From CAZHWR01 sp964536085 (GTDB lineage Bacteria; Bacillota; Clostridia; Oscillospirales; Ruminococcaceae), in the NCBI GenBank assembly GCA_964536085.1, contig CAZHWR010000035.1, forward strand, positions 1 through 18,697: DNA of 18,697 nt, in the 5' to 3' direction. Every line of letters starts with the position of its first letter. Positions within the stretch are counted from its first letter, which is position 1. Positions 6,286 to 14,642 of this stretch are shown here, piece after piece. The notes beneath the pieces are model-generated. The model was not told the origin of the DNA and made no database searches. It worked only from the letters and a program-made list of their open reading frames with translations. The translations under genes and the position numbers were made by a program.

Positions 6286-8490
6286 ATGCAGGATGAACTA
6301 TTGTTAAAGCTCACGGGTACGGTTGAGCATATAATTTATAAAAATGAGGACACAGGCTTTACCGTGCTTGAGCTTGACTGTTCGGGCGAGCTTATTGTTT
6401 CGGTGGGGGAGTTTGCCGGAATAGAAGAGGGCGAAGAGCTTGTACTGACGGGAAATTACACGACTCATCCGACCTACGGCTATCAGTTCAAAGCGTCGAT
6501 GCATGAGCGCAGGCTCCCTGCGACACAAAGCGCGATATGTAAATATCTTTCATCCGGTGCGATTCGCGGGATCGGTCCGGCGACAGCAAAAAAGATTGTG
6601 GATATGTTCGGTACGGATACGCTCAGCATTATCGAGAATGATCCTTTGCGGCTCGCGGCTGTCCGCGGTATAACGCAAAAAAAAGCGGAGGAGATAGGAA
6701 ACGAATACAAACAGCTTTTCGGCGTGCGGAGCGTTATGCTGTTTTTATCCGAATACGGAGTGTCTGTCAATCAGTCGATAAAGGTGTGGAAAAAATGGGG
6801 CAGCCTCGCGGTTGACATTATAAAAGAAAATCCGTATGCTCTTTGCTGCGAGGAGTTCAGAATAAATTTTGCCGCGGCGGACGATATCGCCGGGAAGCTC
6901 GGTATAACTGCGGACGATAAAAACAGGATAAGAGCGGGACTTAAATATGTCTTAACCAAAAACCTTTCTAACGGGCACACCTGTCTTCCGTTTGAAAAGC
7001 TTACTGTGGCTGCGCAGAATTTATTGCAGATCGATATTTCGGATATTTCCGAAACGGCGCAGGAGATGATAAACGAAAACGTGCTGTGCGGAGTCGACCG
7101 GCCAAAGACGTACGTTTATCTGCCCGCTATGCTCAGTGCCGAAAGCTACATAACTTCACGTATAATGCTGTTGGTCGGCGCTGAACCCAAAGAGGATGAA
7201 AAAGCGGCCGCGATAATCGACCGTTTTGAAAAATCAGGCGGAATAGAGTATGCGGGATTACAGCGAAAGGCGATCGCCATGGCGCTTGAAAACAACGCGC
7301 TGATTTTAACAGGAGGTCCGGGAACCGGAAAAACGACCACGTTGAACGCGGTTATAAGCCTGTTTGAGGACAAAGGTATGAAAGTTCTTATCGCGGCTCC
7401 CACCGGCAGGGCGGCAAAGCGGATATCGGAGGTCACGGGCAGAGAAGCCAAAACGGTTCATCGGTTGCTGGAGGTCAAGTACGATGATTCCAGCAGGCTG
7501 GAATTTGTTCACAATGAGGAAAACCCGCTCGACTGCGACGTGCTGGTTATTGACGAAATGTCGATGATGGACACTTTGCTTTTTGATTCGCTTTTGCGCG
7601 CTCTTCCGATAAAGAGCAAGCTTATCATGGTTGGGGATTCGGATCAGCTTCCTTCGGTCGGAGCCGGTAATGTACTCAAGGATTTGATTGAGGCCGACGT
7701 TGTTCCGACTGTTGCGCTTAAAGAGATATTTCGTCAGGCGGCAAAAAGCGCTATTGTAACCGGGGCGCACAGTATTGTCAAAGGCGAAATGCCTGACGTC
7801 AACGGCTCGGACGGCGACTTTTTCTTTGTTGTAAGAAACGATATAGACATGGCGGCACAGACGGTTGTTGAGCTGTGCGCTAAAAGGCTGCCTAAAACCT
7901 ACGGTTTCAATCCGAGCGAGGATATTCAGGTGCTTTGCCCGGGAAGAAAGGGAAAGGCGGGAACAGCCGAGCTTAATTCATATCTTCAGGAAGTGCTCAA
8001 TCCCGCCGATAAAAGTAAAAGGGAAATTAAGCGAGGCGCGCAGATTTTTCGCGAGGGCGATAAGGTCATGCAGATAAAAAACAACTACGACATAAGCTGG
8101 AGCCGTCAAGGCGAGCAGGGGTTGGGAGTGTTCAACGGCGACATCGGCAAGATCGCGTTTATCGATAAATCCGAAGGCACATTGAAAATCGCGTACGACG
8201 ATAAAATCGCCGTTTATTCGCAGGACATGCTTTCGGAATTGGAGCACGCTTACGCCATAACCGTACACAAAAGCCAGGGAAGCGAGTTTCCCGCGGTCGT
8301 AATGCCTGTTATTGGCGGGTACGATAAGCTGTATTACCGAAATCTTTTGTACACCGCCGTTACGCGCGCAAAAAAAATCCTCGTGCTTGTGGGTTCTAAA
8401 AGCAGGCTGAAATATATGGTAGACAACAATATTAAAACTCTGAGGTATACCGGACTTAAATATTATCTTCAAAATGGGATTGTTTTCTGA
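6286..8490 (+). CDS. recD2: ATP-dependent 5'-3' DNA helicase RecD2
   Basis: RecD2 is a superfamily 1B helicase that moves 5' to 3' on single-stranded DNA; in Bacillota it acts without RecBC in recombination, repair and fork maintenance. The 734-residue length is typical. The N-terminal region (TGTVEHIIYKNEDTGFTVLEL, residues 10-30) is the RecD2-specific extension. Helix-hairpin-helix DNA-binding segments follow near residues 90-145 (GAIRGIGPATAKKIV). Walker A is GGPGTGKTT at 343-351, Walker B is VLVIDEMSMMD with Asp423-Glu424, and the C-terminal UvrD-like motif VHKSQGSEF is around 660-667. All helicase motifs look intact. Its TGA overlaps the ATG of the comF 5' fragment (TGATG), so the two are coupled. 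Confidence 0.96.
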   Translation: MQDELLLKLTGTVEHIIYKNEDTGFTVLELDCSGELIVSVGEFAGIEEGEELVLTGNYTTHPTYGYQFKASMHERRLPATQSAICKYLSSGAIRGIGPATAKKIVDMFGTDTLSIIENDPLRLAAVRGITQKKAEEIGNEYKQLFGVRSVMLFLSEYGVSVNQSIKVWKKWGSLAVDIIKENPYALCCEEFRINFAAADDIAGKLGITADDKNRIRAGLKYVLTKNLSNGHTCLPFEKLTVAAQNLLQIDISDISETAQEMINENVLCGVDRPKTYVYLPAMLSAESYITSRIMLLVGAEPKEDEKAAAIIDRFEKSGGIEYAGLQRKAIAMALENNALILTGGPGTGKTTTLNAVISLFEDKGMKVLIAAPTGRAAKRISEVTGREAKTVHRLLEVKYDDSSRLEFVHNEENPLDCDVLVIDEMSMMDTLLFDSLLRALPIKSKLIMVGDSDQLPSVGAGNVLKDLIEADVVPTVALKEIFRQAAKSAIVTGAHSIVKGEMPDVNGSDGDFFFVVRNDIDMAAQTVVELCAKRLPKTYGFNPSEDIQVLCPGRKGKAGTAELNSYLQEVLNPADKSKREIKRGAQIFREGDKVMQIKNNYDISWSRQGEQGLGVFNGDIGKIAFIDKSEGTLKIAYDDKIAVYSQDMLSELEHAYAITVHKSQGSEFPAVVMPVIGGYDKLYYRNLLYTAVTRAKKILVLVGSKSRLKYMVDNNIKTLRYTGLKYYLQNGIVF

Positions 8491-8609
8491 TGGGTAGTCT
8501 GTTAAAAACATTGTCGGAGCTTGCATTGTACGCATTGTTCCCGAATAAATGCGTTTTCTGCGACAAAATAATCGGTTTGTACGGAAATTGCTGCGAAAAA
8601 ATGCGCTGA
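8490..8609 (+). pseudogene. comF: ComF N-terminal zinc-finger fragment, cut off by a frameshift
   Basis: The ATG overlaps the recD2 stop. The frame encodes 39 residues ending GNCCEKMR and a TGA at 8607-8609. It contains CVFC (21-24) and CC (34-35), the first half of the ComF zinc knuckle. The second half (KCAESLPF, then ICPMCGQEKC) continues without loss in the +1 frame, which is open from 8572. The break lies in a run of six A (8596-8601): with five A the codons would read GAA AAA TGC GCT and join the two parts perfectly. So this is one gene split by a single extra base, which may be real, a sequencing or assembly error, or a slippage-prone site. Confidence 0.75.
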
Positions 8610-8643
8610 ATCGCTCCCGTTTATACAAGATGACATATGCCCG

Positions 8644-9210
8644 ATGTGCGGTCAGGAAAAATGCGTTTGTACGCAGCAGTTTTCGTTTGACAGGATAATA
8701 GCGCCGTTTTATTATCTGGAGCCTGTAAGAGGGTCTATTCACAGATTTAAGTTCAGAAACTCCGGCGGATACGCAAAAGCGTTTGCCGGGTATATTTGTG
8801 AAAGTCTTGAAGGCTCGCACTGTGCTGAAAATGCGGATATGATAACCTTTGTACCGCTTTTGAAAAGAGACCAAAAACGGCGCGGCTATAATCAGGCTCA
8901 GCTTATTGCAAAGGAGCTTTCGCGCTTATTGGATCTCCCCGTCAAACCGCTGATCCGCAAGGTTCGCCGAACCGAAAAGCAACATGATTTAAGCGCTGAA
9001 CAAAGGAAACAAAACTTAGCGGGAGCGTTTGAAGCCGAACCCTGTGAGGATGTGCGAGGCAAGACGATAATCCTGTGCGATGATGTTGTAACAACCGGCT
9101 CAACGCTCGACGAAACGGCGAAAACGCTTAAAAGCGCGGGAGCAAAAGCGGTGATTTGCTGCGTTGTTGCGTCTTCCTATTGCACAAACGGGGATTTTAT
9201 GGCAAAATAG
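8644..9210 (+). CDS. comF: ComF family phosphoribosyltransferase-like protein (3' part of a frameshifted gene)
   Basis: The main part of ComF encodes 188 residues from the first ATG in this frame; the true reading frame begins upstream at 8490. ComF proteins combine an N-terminal Cys4 zinc finger with a phosphoribosyltransferase fold and are needed for handling single-stranded DNA during transformation. The PRPP-loop signature IILCDDVVTTGSTLDET is present near residues 139-155, and RRGYNQAQLIAKEL near 79-92 is the typical RGxNQ block. No ribosome binding site precedes 8644, so without frameshift correction the domain may be translated poorly or not at all. The gene lies between recD2 and mreB in one direction, and the 3' end looks complete. 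Confidence 0.85.
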   Translation: MCGQEKCVCTQQFSFDRIIAPFYYLEPVRGSIHRFKFRNSGGYAKAFAGYICESLEGSHCAENADMITFVPLLKRDQKRRGYNQAQLIAKELSRLLDLPVKPLIRKVRRTEKQHDLSAEQRKQNLAGAFEAEPCEDVRGKTIILCDDVVTTGSTLDETAKTLKSAGAKAVICCVVASSYCTNGDFMAK

Positions 9211-9266
9211 TATAGAAAACTCATTATCAAAGATAGGTTTTGCAAAAAGAGGATTGGTGATTTTAT

Positions 9267-10286
9267 ATGGTCGGAGCAGATATCGGAATAGATCTCGGAA
9301 CAACTACGACAATTATTTATATGAACGGCGAGATTATGATAGACGAGCCGTCGATTATAGCTATAGATAAACGAACGAACGAGGTTATAGCCGTTGGGAG
9401 CGAAGCGCTTAGAATGCTCGGCAGAACTCCGGGATATATATCGGCGGAGTTTCCGCTTAAAAACGGCGTTATTTCCGATTATCAGATGACTGAATTTATG
9501 ATAAAGGAGTTTATCAAGCGCATATGCGGGAATTTGGTCGTCAAACCGAAAATAGCCATCTGTATTCCGTCTTTTATAACGGGAATCGAGCGCAGAGCGG
9601 TGTTCAAAACCGCTTTGAGCGCGGGGGCACGCAGGGTCGTTTTGGTGGAGGAACCGATAGCTGCCGCAATTGGCTCGGGTCTTGATATTTCAAAGCCTGT
9701 GGGCAAAATGGTAGTAGATATAGGCGGAGGAACCGCCGATATAGCCGTTATATCCGCAGGCGGCGTGGTGGTGTCAAAATCGGTCAGAACGGCGGGGAAC
9801 CATTTTAACGACGCACTTGTGCGATATATTTCCGAAACATATAAGATATTGATAGGCGACAAAACCGCCGAGCAACTTAAAATAGCGATAGGAACTATTC
9901 ATAAACCGTCCAAAGAGATAACGCACGCAGTCAAAGGGCGAAATTTGGTAACAGGTCTTCCGCAGAAGATAGAGATTAATCAAGAGGAAATTTACGCTCC
10001 GCTTGTTACGTGCGCGTCCTCTATATTGGATACGCTTTTAGAGGTCATGGAAGAAACTCCGCCTGAGCTCGCGGGCGATGTTAAATCGAACGGAATACTC
10101 ATGACCGGCGGAGGTTCGCTGTTGAAGGGCTTCCCGGAGTATATCAGCGAGGCGACAAAGGTTAATGCAAGGGTTTCGGATAATCCTATTGAGTGCGTTT
10201 CCATCGGTACGGGAAGAGCATTCGAGTTTGTATCAGACATGCAGGAAGGATTTTCCGAGAGCTTCGGCAACGATGATGAGTTTTAA
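9267..10286 (+). CDS. mreB: MreB/Mbl-type rod-shape actin
   Basis: This is an actin-like ATPase of the MreB family, which polymerises under the membrane and directs lateral wall synthesis. The 339-residue length is normal. The first phosphate loop is DLGTTTT at residues 9-15, the second is VVDIGGGTADIAVIS with Asp151, and the adenosine motif is TGGGSLLKGFPEYI near 285-298. The connecting segment LVEEPIAAAIGSG is also conserved. The gene is 56 bases after comF and is not followed by mreC or mreD, so it is probably a stand-alone paralogue (Mbl or MreBH type) rather than the gene of the mreBCD operon; sequence alone does not decide this. A strong terminator follows. Confidence 0.93.
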   Translation: MVGADIGIDLGTTTTIIYMNGEIMIDEPSIIAIDKRTNEVIAVGSEALRMLGRTPGYISAEFPLKNGVISDYQMTEFMIKEFIKRICGNLVVKPKIAICIPSFITGIERRAVFKTALSAGARRVVLVEEPIAAAIGSGLDISKPVGKMVVDIGGGTADIAVISAGGVVVSKSVRTAGNHFNDALVRYISETYKILIGDKTAEQLKIAIGTIHKPSKEITHAVKGRNLVTGLPQKIEINQEEIYAPLVTCASSILDTLLEVMEETPPELAGDVKSNGILMTGGGSLLKGFPEYISEATKVNARVSDNPIECVSIGTGRAFEFVSDMQEGFSESFGNDDEF

Positions 10287-10301
10287 AATAATATGCATGA
10301 T

Positions 10302-10339
10302 AAAACCCGCCGCGGGATTAAATTACCGCGGCGGGTTTT
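10302..10339. terminator. Bidirectional terminator between mreB and the HAD gene
   Basis: A perfect 14-bp stem (10302-10315 with 10326-10339), AAAACCCGCCGCGG and its complement, closes a 10-base AT-rich loop. The A and T tracts on the two sides let it end the plus-strand mreB transcript (stop at 10286) and the minus-strand HAD/asparaginase transcript (final stop at 10371). Confidence 0.92.
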
Positions 10340-10370
10340 GAACTGTATCCAATTTGTTGAGTATAATTAT

Positions 10371-11057
10371 TTATATGCTTTCGACGATTGTTATAAGTTC
10401 GCACAGCATATGAATTTCAAAATCAGGCGTTATATCCGTGTGTTTTTTTTCGTCGTGCGGATTAAACCACACGGTGGCGATTCCCGCATTTTTGCCTCCG
10501 AGAATGTCTGACGTCAAGCTGTCACCGACTATGATGGTTTCCTCTTTTTTAAAATTTGGTATTTTTGCAAAACAGCGGTTAAAAAATTACGCATCGGGCT
10601 TGTTAAACCCGATGTACTGAGAAACAAAAATATCATCAAAATATTTTTCGATTCCTGCGCTTTTCATTCGCCCTTTTTGCACGTTTGCCGTGCCGTTTGA
10701 GGCGAGATACAGCCGATAACGCCCGAACAGCGACTGTAAAAGCTCGGGTGCGCCTTCGGTAAAATAATGTCCTTGTCCCAGGAAGCTTTCGTATATTTCC
10801 GTGGCTTTTTGGGCGGGAAAACCGATACCGATTTCGTCAAACAGGAGCTTAAAGCGACGGATTTTTACCTGTTCCCTGGTGAGCAGTCCGCGCTCCAGCA
10901 GCTTCCACTGGGAAAGGTTCAGCTCGCTGTACCGCGCAAGGATGCTTTCTTTAGGAGCAACGCCGATTTTAGTAAGCGTTTTTGTGAGCGCGTTTTTTTC
11001 GGCTTTGTGAAAGTCGAGAATCGTGTCGTCAAGATCAAGAAAAATGTTTTTAATCAT
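10371..11057 (-). pseudogene. YjjG/YfnB-type HAD hydrolase with one in-frame TAA stop
   Basis: The 228-codon reading frame encodes a haloacid-dehalogenase-type phosphatase close to the YjjG/YfnB pyrimidine nucleotidase group in length and pattern. Motif I is FLDLDDT (Asp8, Asp10), motif II is LASNG near 118-122, and motif III is the lysine of GFNKPDA. Codon 157 (10589-10587) is TAA. Beyond it the same frame continues intact as FFNRCFAKIPNF, motif IV VGDSLTSD (177-184) and AGIATVWFNP, to the normal stop at 10371. Relatives usually have a charged residue between KPDA and FF, so a one-base change from GAA, AAA or CAA explains it. The 156-residue product would lack the metal-binding motif IV. The gene is 27 bases downstream of the asparaginase gene. 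Confidence 0.88.
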
Positions 11058-11084
11058 ATGCCCTCATTATCTTATTGTCGCGGC

Positions 11085-12122
11085 TTAATCACGGTTTATA
11101 TACTCGAAGTTTATCTGTCTTTGCATAAAATCTTTCGGAGGGATTTCGGTTTGCGCGTATGCCGCGCACAGCTTGGCGTATGCGGCGCATTCCGATATGC
11201 CGTCCAGAGGTACGGCTCCCGCATCGGTAAGCTTTCGGCTTGATACATAAACGTTGTCGCGGGGCTTGAACGGAATAACATAAAAATCAATACCGCTTTG
11301 TTCACAGCGGCTGATAAATTCTGTCAGCTCGCTGTTTTCGGTCGGCGCAGTGGAGGAATGATAAAGCGTGTGCAGTACTGCGCAGACGTTTTCATTCACG
11401 CTGATTCTGCTGTAATCAATGCCGGGATAAGGGGTAAGCATAATAACATTTTGTTTGAGCGACAGTTTTGGAACGCGTTCGGGAAATTTTTTAAGCTGCA
11501 TAATATTCGGATTTTTGGGATTGAGATTAAAAACCACGTCTTTTCCAACGGCTTTGGCAAAAATATTGTCGCCGAAGCTTTTAAATTCGTCGGTGTAAGG
11601 GTCGGCGGGGGATATTCTTTCGGCAAGATGAATGCAGTTCACGCCGTCCGCGTCTTTATATGCTGTGAAAACGCCTTGCAGAAGCTCCGCGTTTATGATG
11701 CAAACGGCAGTGTGAAAATTGTCAAGCCCGTTGCTTTGGAAATTTGAAAGCGGCAGATTGGAGGCGGTCAAAACTATCGGGATGGGATAGCCTGAAAACG
11801 CAATGCCGACAAATGCACTTGTGTATGCAAGCGTGTCGCTTCCGTGGGTTATGATTATACCGCTGTATTCGCTTGGATCAACAGCGTATATGCAGTCGGC
11901 AAGCTTTTGCCATTCGTGCATGCCGATGTTTTCGCTCAGCACGCAAAACGGACTTACGACTTCAAATTTATTTTCGCCGCCGTATGCCTCGAAGTATTTT
12001 TCGACGAGGTTTGACTGTATGTGATTTTCGTTTAGCGAAATGTTTAAATCTGTGCCGCACAAGTCGCTTCCGATAGTGCCTCCCGTTGCTATAACAAGTA
12101 TCTTTTTCNNNNNNNNNNTCAT
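11085..12122 (-). CDS. L-asparaginase family protein, start at a scaffold gap
   Basis: Asparaginases hydrolyse L-asparagine to aspartate and ammonia. The about 345-residue product has the first threonine motif in IATGGTIGS near the N-terminus and the second in IIITHGSDTLAYTSAF. There is no signal peptide, which fits the cytoplasmic type I group. Ten N (12109-12118) lie just ahead of codons KKILVIATGG, where the family normally starts, so only a few residues can be missing. The ATG at 12122 lies beyond the N run, and because the gap length is arbitrary its reading frame cannot be trusted. The gene heads toward the HAD gene, 27 bases away. No promoter of its own is clear. Confidence 0.9.
   Translation of the reverse strand: MXXXXKKILVIATGGTIGSDLCGTDLNISLNENHIQSNLVEKYFEAYGGENKFEVVSPFCVLSENIGMHEWQKLADCIYAVDPSEYSGIIITHGSDTLAYTSAFVGIAFSGYPIPIVLTASNLPLSNFQSNGLDNFHTAVCIINAELLQGVFTAYKDADGVNCIHLAERISPADPYTDEFKSFGDNIFAKAVGKDVVFNLNPKNPNIMQLKKFPERVPKLSLKQNVIMLTPYPGIDYSRISVNENVCAVLHTLYHSSTAPTENSELTEFISRCEQSGIDFYVIPFKPRDNVYVSSRKLTDAGAVPLDGISECAAYAKLCAAYAQTEIPPKDFMQRQINFEYINRD
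12109..12118. other. Scaffold gap of ten N
   Basis: Ten unknown bases mark a join between contigs. The sequence on both sides makes sense as one locus: an asparaginase start on the left and a terminator for the next gene on the right. The true distance is unknown. Confidence 0.98.
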
Positions 12123-12153
12123 TGATGATTACCGTCCTTTTCGGAATAAAGCA

Positions 12154-12184
12154 CAAGCGAAAAAGCTGATTGCTTTTTCGCTTG
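12154..12184 (-). terminator. Hairpin terminator of the mutarotase-like gene
   Basis: A perfect 13-bp stem, CAAGCGAAAAAGC (12154-12166) with its complement (12172-12184), and a five-base loop lie just after the minus-strand gene ending at 12192. The stem is sound but the U-tract on the minus strand is weak (TGCTTTATT), so some read-through into the asparaginase gene is likely. Confidence 0.7.
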
Positions 12185-12191
12185 CCAAATT

Positions 12192-13127
12192 TTACAGTAC
12201 GTTATTTTCTATAAACGCTTTGATACTTTCAGGGTCTTTTCTGTCAAACTCTTCGCCGCAAGGCTTTAGTTCCCAAGCCTCGGTGTGCGTGATGAAATCG
12301 CCGGGCTCAACCTGTTTATATTCGCCGAGCGATTCAAATTCGATGAATTTGCTGTTTGTATATGTTTCCAGAGAGCAGCCGAAGTCGGGATAGTTCATGT
12401 TGATATCGTGGTTAATTTTTTTGATAAAAATCTGACCGCGGTTGACATAGCACGCATAGCCGCTTTCCAAATTTATACCGAATTTGATCGGGATTTGGAC
12501 GTTTACGTCCTGCTTAAGCGTTATAAATTCTTTGCCCCAGTAGATTCTGTCGTCGGTCATATCGGTGTACGGCCAGAGTATGAGCTTTCTGTTTGAAAGC
12601 AGACCTGTGTCGCGCGTCGGCTGGGGGATAATTTCTGTACCGCCGGGGGCAAGTACTGTGAGCGCCCAGGGAGCAAATTCTTTCGGCGCAGAGCCTATGT
12701 TAATAACCTCGTGAGTAACGGCGGCGCGGGGAGCGTTTTCATCAAGTACGACCTTTATCACTTTTTGTATGCCGTTTTCCTTTTCGGGAGCGGGGCGCAC
12801 GATAACGCCGCTTTCAATGTATTCAACGTTAACGGGGTCAACGTCCGGATAGTTGGTTTCGGGCTCGGATTCCTCCGAAGCCCACAGTCTGTGACCGCCG
12901 TAGTTGTACGAGACGCTTCCCTTGCCGTAGTAATCGTCCATCAGCTTGCCTTTCCAAACAAACTCGCGGTCGATATCTTCAAAAAACATGTTTTCTTTGC
13001 CGTTTAGGAAAAATCCGATAATTCTCGGACCGACGTCCGCGGTTATCAAAATTGTGCATTTGCCGTTGTCGAGCTTTATACAATTTCCGTAATTTTTGTA
13101 TTCGATAGTTTGAATGTTAACAGCCAT
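12192..13127 (-). CDS. Galactose-mutarotase-fold protein of unknown function
   Basis: The 311-residue cytoplasmic protein starts at ATG 13127, with AAAGGAG nine bases upstream. The pattern GPRIIGFFLNGKENMFFEDI near residues 33-52, then YNYGGHRLWASEE and the segment NYPDVDPVNVEYI, is that of a family of bacterial proteins with an aldose 1-epimerase-like beta-sandwich fold. The conserved histidine of GGHRLW fits a sugar-binding site. It is distinct from classical GalM, and the substrate is not known. No signal peptide or membrane segment is visible. The gene may act on sugars taken up by the cell, but nothing in its neighbourhood (asparaginase, HAD hydrolase) fixes a pathway. It has its own terminator. 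Confidence 0.75.
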   Translation of the reverse strand: MAVNIQTIEYKNYGNCIKLDNGKCTILITADVGPRIIGFFLNGKENMFFEDIDREFVWKGKLMDDYYGKGSVSYNYGGHRLWASEESEPETNYPDVDPVNVEYIESGVIVRPAPEKENGIQKVIKVVLDENAPRAAVTHEVINIGSAPKEFAPWALTVLAPGGTEIIPQPTRDTGLLSNRKLILWPYTDMTDDRIYWGKEFITLKQDVNVQIPIKFGINLESGYACYVNRGQIFIKKINHDINMNYPDFGCSLETYTNSKFIEFESLGEYKQVEPGDFITHTEAWELKPCGEEFDRKDPESIKAFIENNVL

Positions 13128-13237
13128 TTTAGTTGCTCCTTTACATTTTGCTTTTAAAATATCAGAGTTAAGTCTATCATAAATTTTCGAAAAAGTCTAT
13201 AACCTATTAACCAAATAACCGAGGGGTGGTGAAGCTC

Positions 13238-13262
13238 CTGCGGTGAGGTTGCCTCGTCGCAG
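13238..13262. other. Short stable hairpin between mutarotase-like gene and tmcAL
   Basis: CTGCG-GT-GAGG, loop TTG, CCTC-GT-CGCAG gives an 11-bp stem if the two internal G-T pairs are counted. It lies 17 bases beyond the tmcAL stop (13280, minus strand). It could act as a weak terminator for that gene, although no U-tract follows on the minus strand. The rest of the 152-base spacer shows only AT-rich promoter-like sequence. Confidence 0.4.
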
Positions 13263-13279
13263 CCGATGAAAAGTAAGCT

Positions 13280-14476
13280 TTACGTCGGACTTTGCTCCGA
13301 GTTTAAAATAATTGCGTTGTCGTAAAAATCCCGCCCACCTGAAAGCGGAGTTATGGAAAGATGATTGTGCAAATCGGTGGATTTGCGGTCCAGCTGCGCT
13401 ATTCTGCCGCCGCTTTTTTCGATTTTAGCAAACGATGTATAAAAATCTATAGATGATTTTTTCCTCGCTTTTGCGAGTATCTTCTTACCGTTGTCGTTCA
13501 GGCCCAGCACCCGAACGTACGACGGCTTTAACCTTTGGTCGGATTTTGTGATACCCATAAGCGCGTATATCACGATTCTCCGAAGTCTGGCAAGCGTGTA
13601 CCGCTTGGTTTTAACAAGGCTTAGGAATTCATCTGTGCTGACTGCTCTCTGCGCCGATTCGTACAGGCGGTTTTCAAGCCCCTCCGAAACGTCCGGCAGA
13701 TTTGAAAAATCTTCGGGGGAAAGGCTTTTTAATGCATACATTGCGGCAATGTCAAATTTGCGCGGATCGATTTTATAATGACCCGACTCGGTTTCCCGAT
13801 TGTACAGCGCCCGGATGTTTTCGGGAAACAAATCGTCTGCACTGACACTTTTTCCGATTAGGCTTCTTATAAACGACGCGCTCGCGAATCCGCCGCTTGC
13901 TTCGGCGGAATCGTGCATAATGTGCTCGCGTTTTACGGCTATCGGCTCGATTTTTGAATCGAGTTCTTTAAGCGCGCAAAGATATTCGATTCCGAGAGTA
14001 TCGTTGGGGTTGTCGATAATATCGGCGTTGCCGTAAAGCTTTTCCATTGCCGCGCGCTTTGCGGCGGGGTAGCTCATTCCTGTTTTTAAAAACTGCGCCG
14101 TGACTTTTGATTTATCCAGCTTTTGGGAAATTTCAGCAGCGCGTGAAAGGCTGTTTAAGTTGCCCGATTCGCTACCGAAGCTCAAATAATCTATAACTCC
14201 GAGCGAATCGAGTATTGCCGCCGCGCCGCTTGCAAACCGCTGCGCGCTTGCGGCGGAATAGATGCACGGAAGCTCCAAAACCAAGTCCGCTCCGTTTAAA
14301 AGCGCCGCGTGCGCACGCATGTGCTTTGAAAAAGCGGCAAATTCTCCTCGCTGAACTAGCGAGCCGCTCATAATGACAGCGACATATGAATCGGTTTTGA
14401 GCTTTGTCTGCTCGATGTGATATTTGTGACCGTTGTGAAACGGGTTGTATTCCGCGATAATTCCCGAGACCTTCAA
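13280..14476 (-). CDS. tmcAL: tRNA(Met) cytidine acetate ligase TmcAL (YlbM family)
   Basis: TmcAL forms N4-acetylcytidine at the wobble base of elongator tRNA(Met), using acetate and ATP through an acetyl-adenylate. The 398-residue length is that of the family. The N-terminus has the nucleotidyltransferase signature GIIAEYNPFHNGHKYHIEQ with HNGH at residues 14-17, followed by VIMSGSLVQRGEFAAFSKH and NGADLVLELP, both diagnostic of YlbM/TmcAL. The ATG at 14476 starts directly before this motif. The gene diverges from ackA, so an enzyme consuming acetate and one interconverting acetate and acetyl-phosphate share an intergenic region; such proximity is often seen in Bacillota. Confidence 0.95.
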   Translation of the reverse strand: MKVSGIIAEYNPFHNGHKYHIEQTKLKTDSYVAVIMSGSLVQRGEFAAFSKHMRAHAALLNGADLVLELPCIYSAASAQRFASGAAAILDSLGVIDYLSFGSESGNLNSLSRAAEISQKLDKSKVTAQFLKTGMSYPAAKRAAMEKLYGNADIIDNPNDTLGIEYLCALKELDSKIEPIAVKREHIMHDSAEASGGFASASFIRSLIGKSVSADDLFPENIRALYNRETESGHYKIDPRKFDIAAMYALKSLSPEDFSNLPDVSEGLENRLYESAQRAVSTDEFLSLVKTKRYTLARLRRIVIYALMGITKSDQRLKPSYVRVLGLNDNGKKILAKARKKSSIDFYTSFAKIEKSGGRIAQLDRKSTDLHNHLSITPLSGGRDFYDNAIILNSEQSPT

Positions 14477-14546
14477 TATGCAGGTTCCCTTTCTTCGGCG
14501 CCGGTTAAATTGTGCGCCGTGATTTTGAATGTTGCACTTGTAATTG

Positions 14547-14575
14547 TTGACAGAATGTAATAAAATAATTGTATA
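14547..14575 (+). promoter_or_regulatory. Candidate promoter of ackA
   Basis: A consensus TTGACA (14547-14552) stands in a very AT-rich segment 91 bases before the ackA start. The -10 is less clear: TGTATA (14570-14575) at a 17-base spacing is the best candidate. The hexamer lies inside an apparent in-frame N-terminal extension of ackA, which argues that the extension is not translated. Confidence 0.45.
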
Positions 14576-14642
14576 TCAATCAGGGAATATCTGTCAACCG
14601 TCAGCGGCTGAAATGATATCACAAATGAAAGGAAGAATTGAA

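Noticed and set aside
8595..8604. Programmed ribosomal frameshift in comF
   Set aside because: The shift needed is +1 within GAAAAAATG. I see no upstream stimulatory element or rare codon, and ComF is not a known frameshifted family. A base insertion or error is simpler.
7978..8874. A 298-codon minus-strand open frame opposite recD2 and comF
   Set aside because: It lies antisense to clear helicase and ComF motifs and has no ribosome site or family resemblance.
10587..10589. Programmed stop-codon readthrough in the HAD gene
   Set aside because: TAA is not a selenocysteine or pyrrolysine codon, no readthrough context is visible, and the residue is a variable position in relatives.
14544..14642. 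Longer acetate kinase start at ATG 14544 or 14625
   Set aside because: Family members begin at KILVINAGSS; the TTG at 14643 has a well-spaced AAAGGAAG, and the extension contains the TTGACA hexamer.
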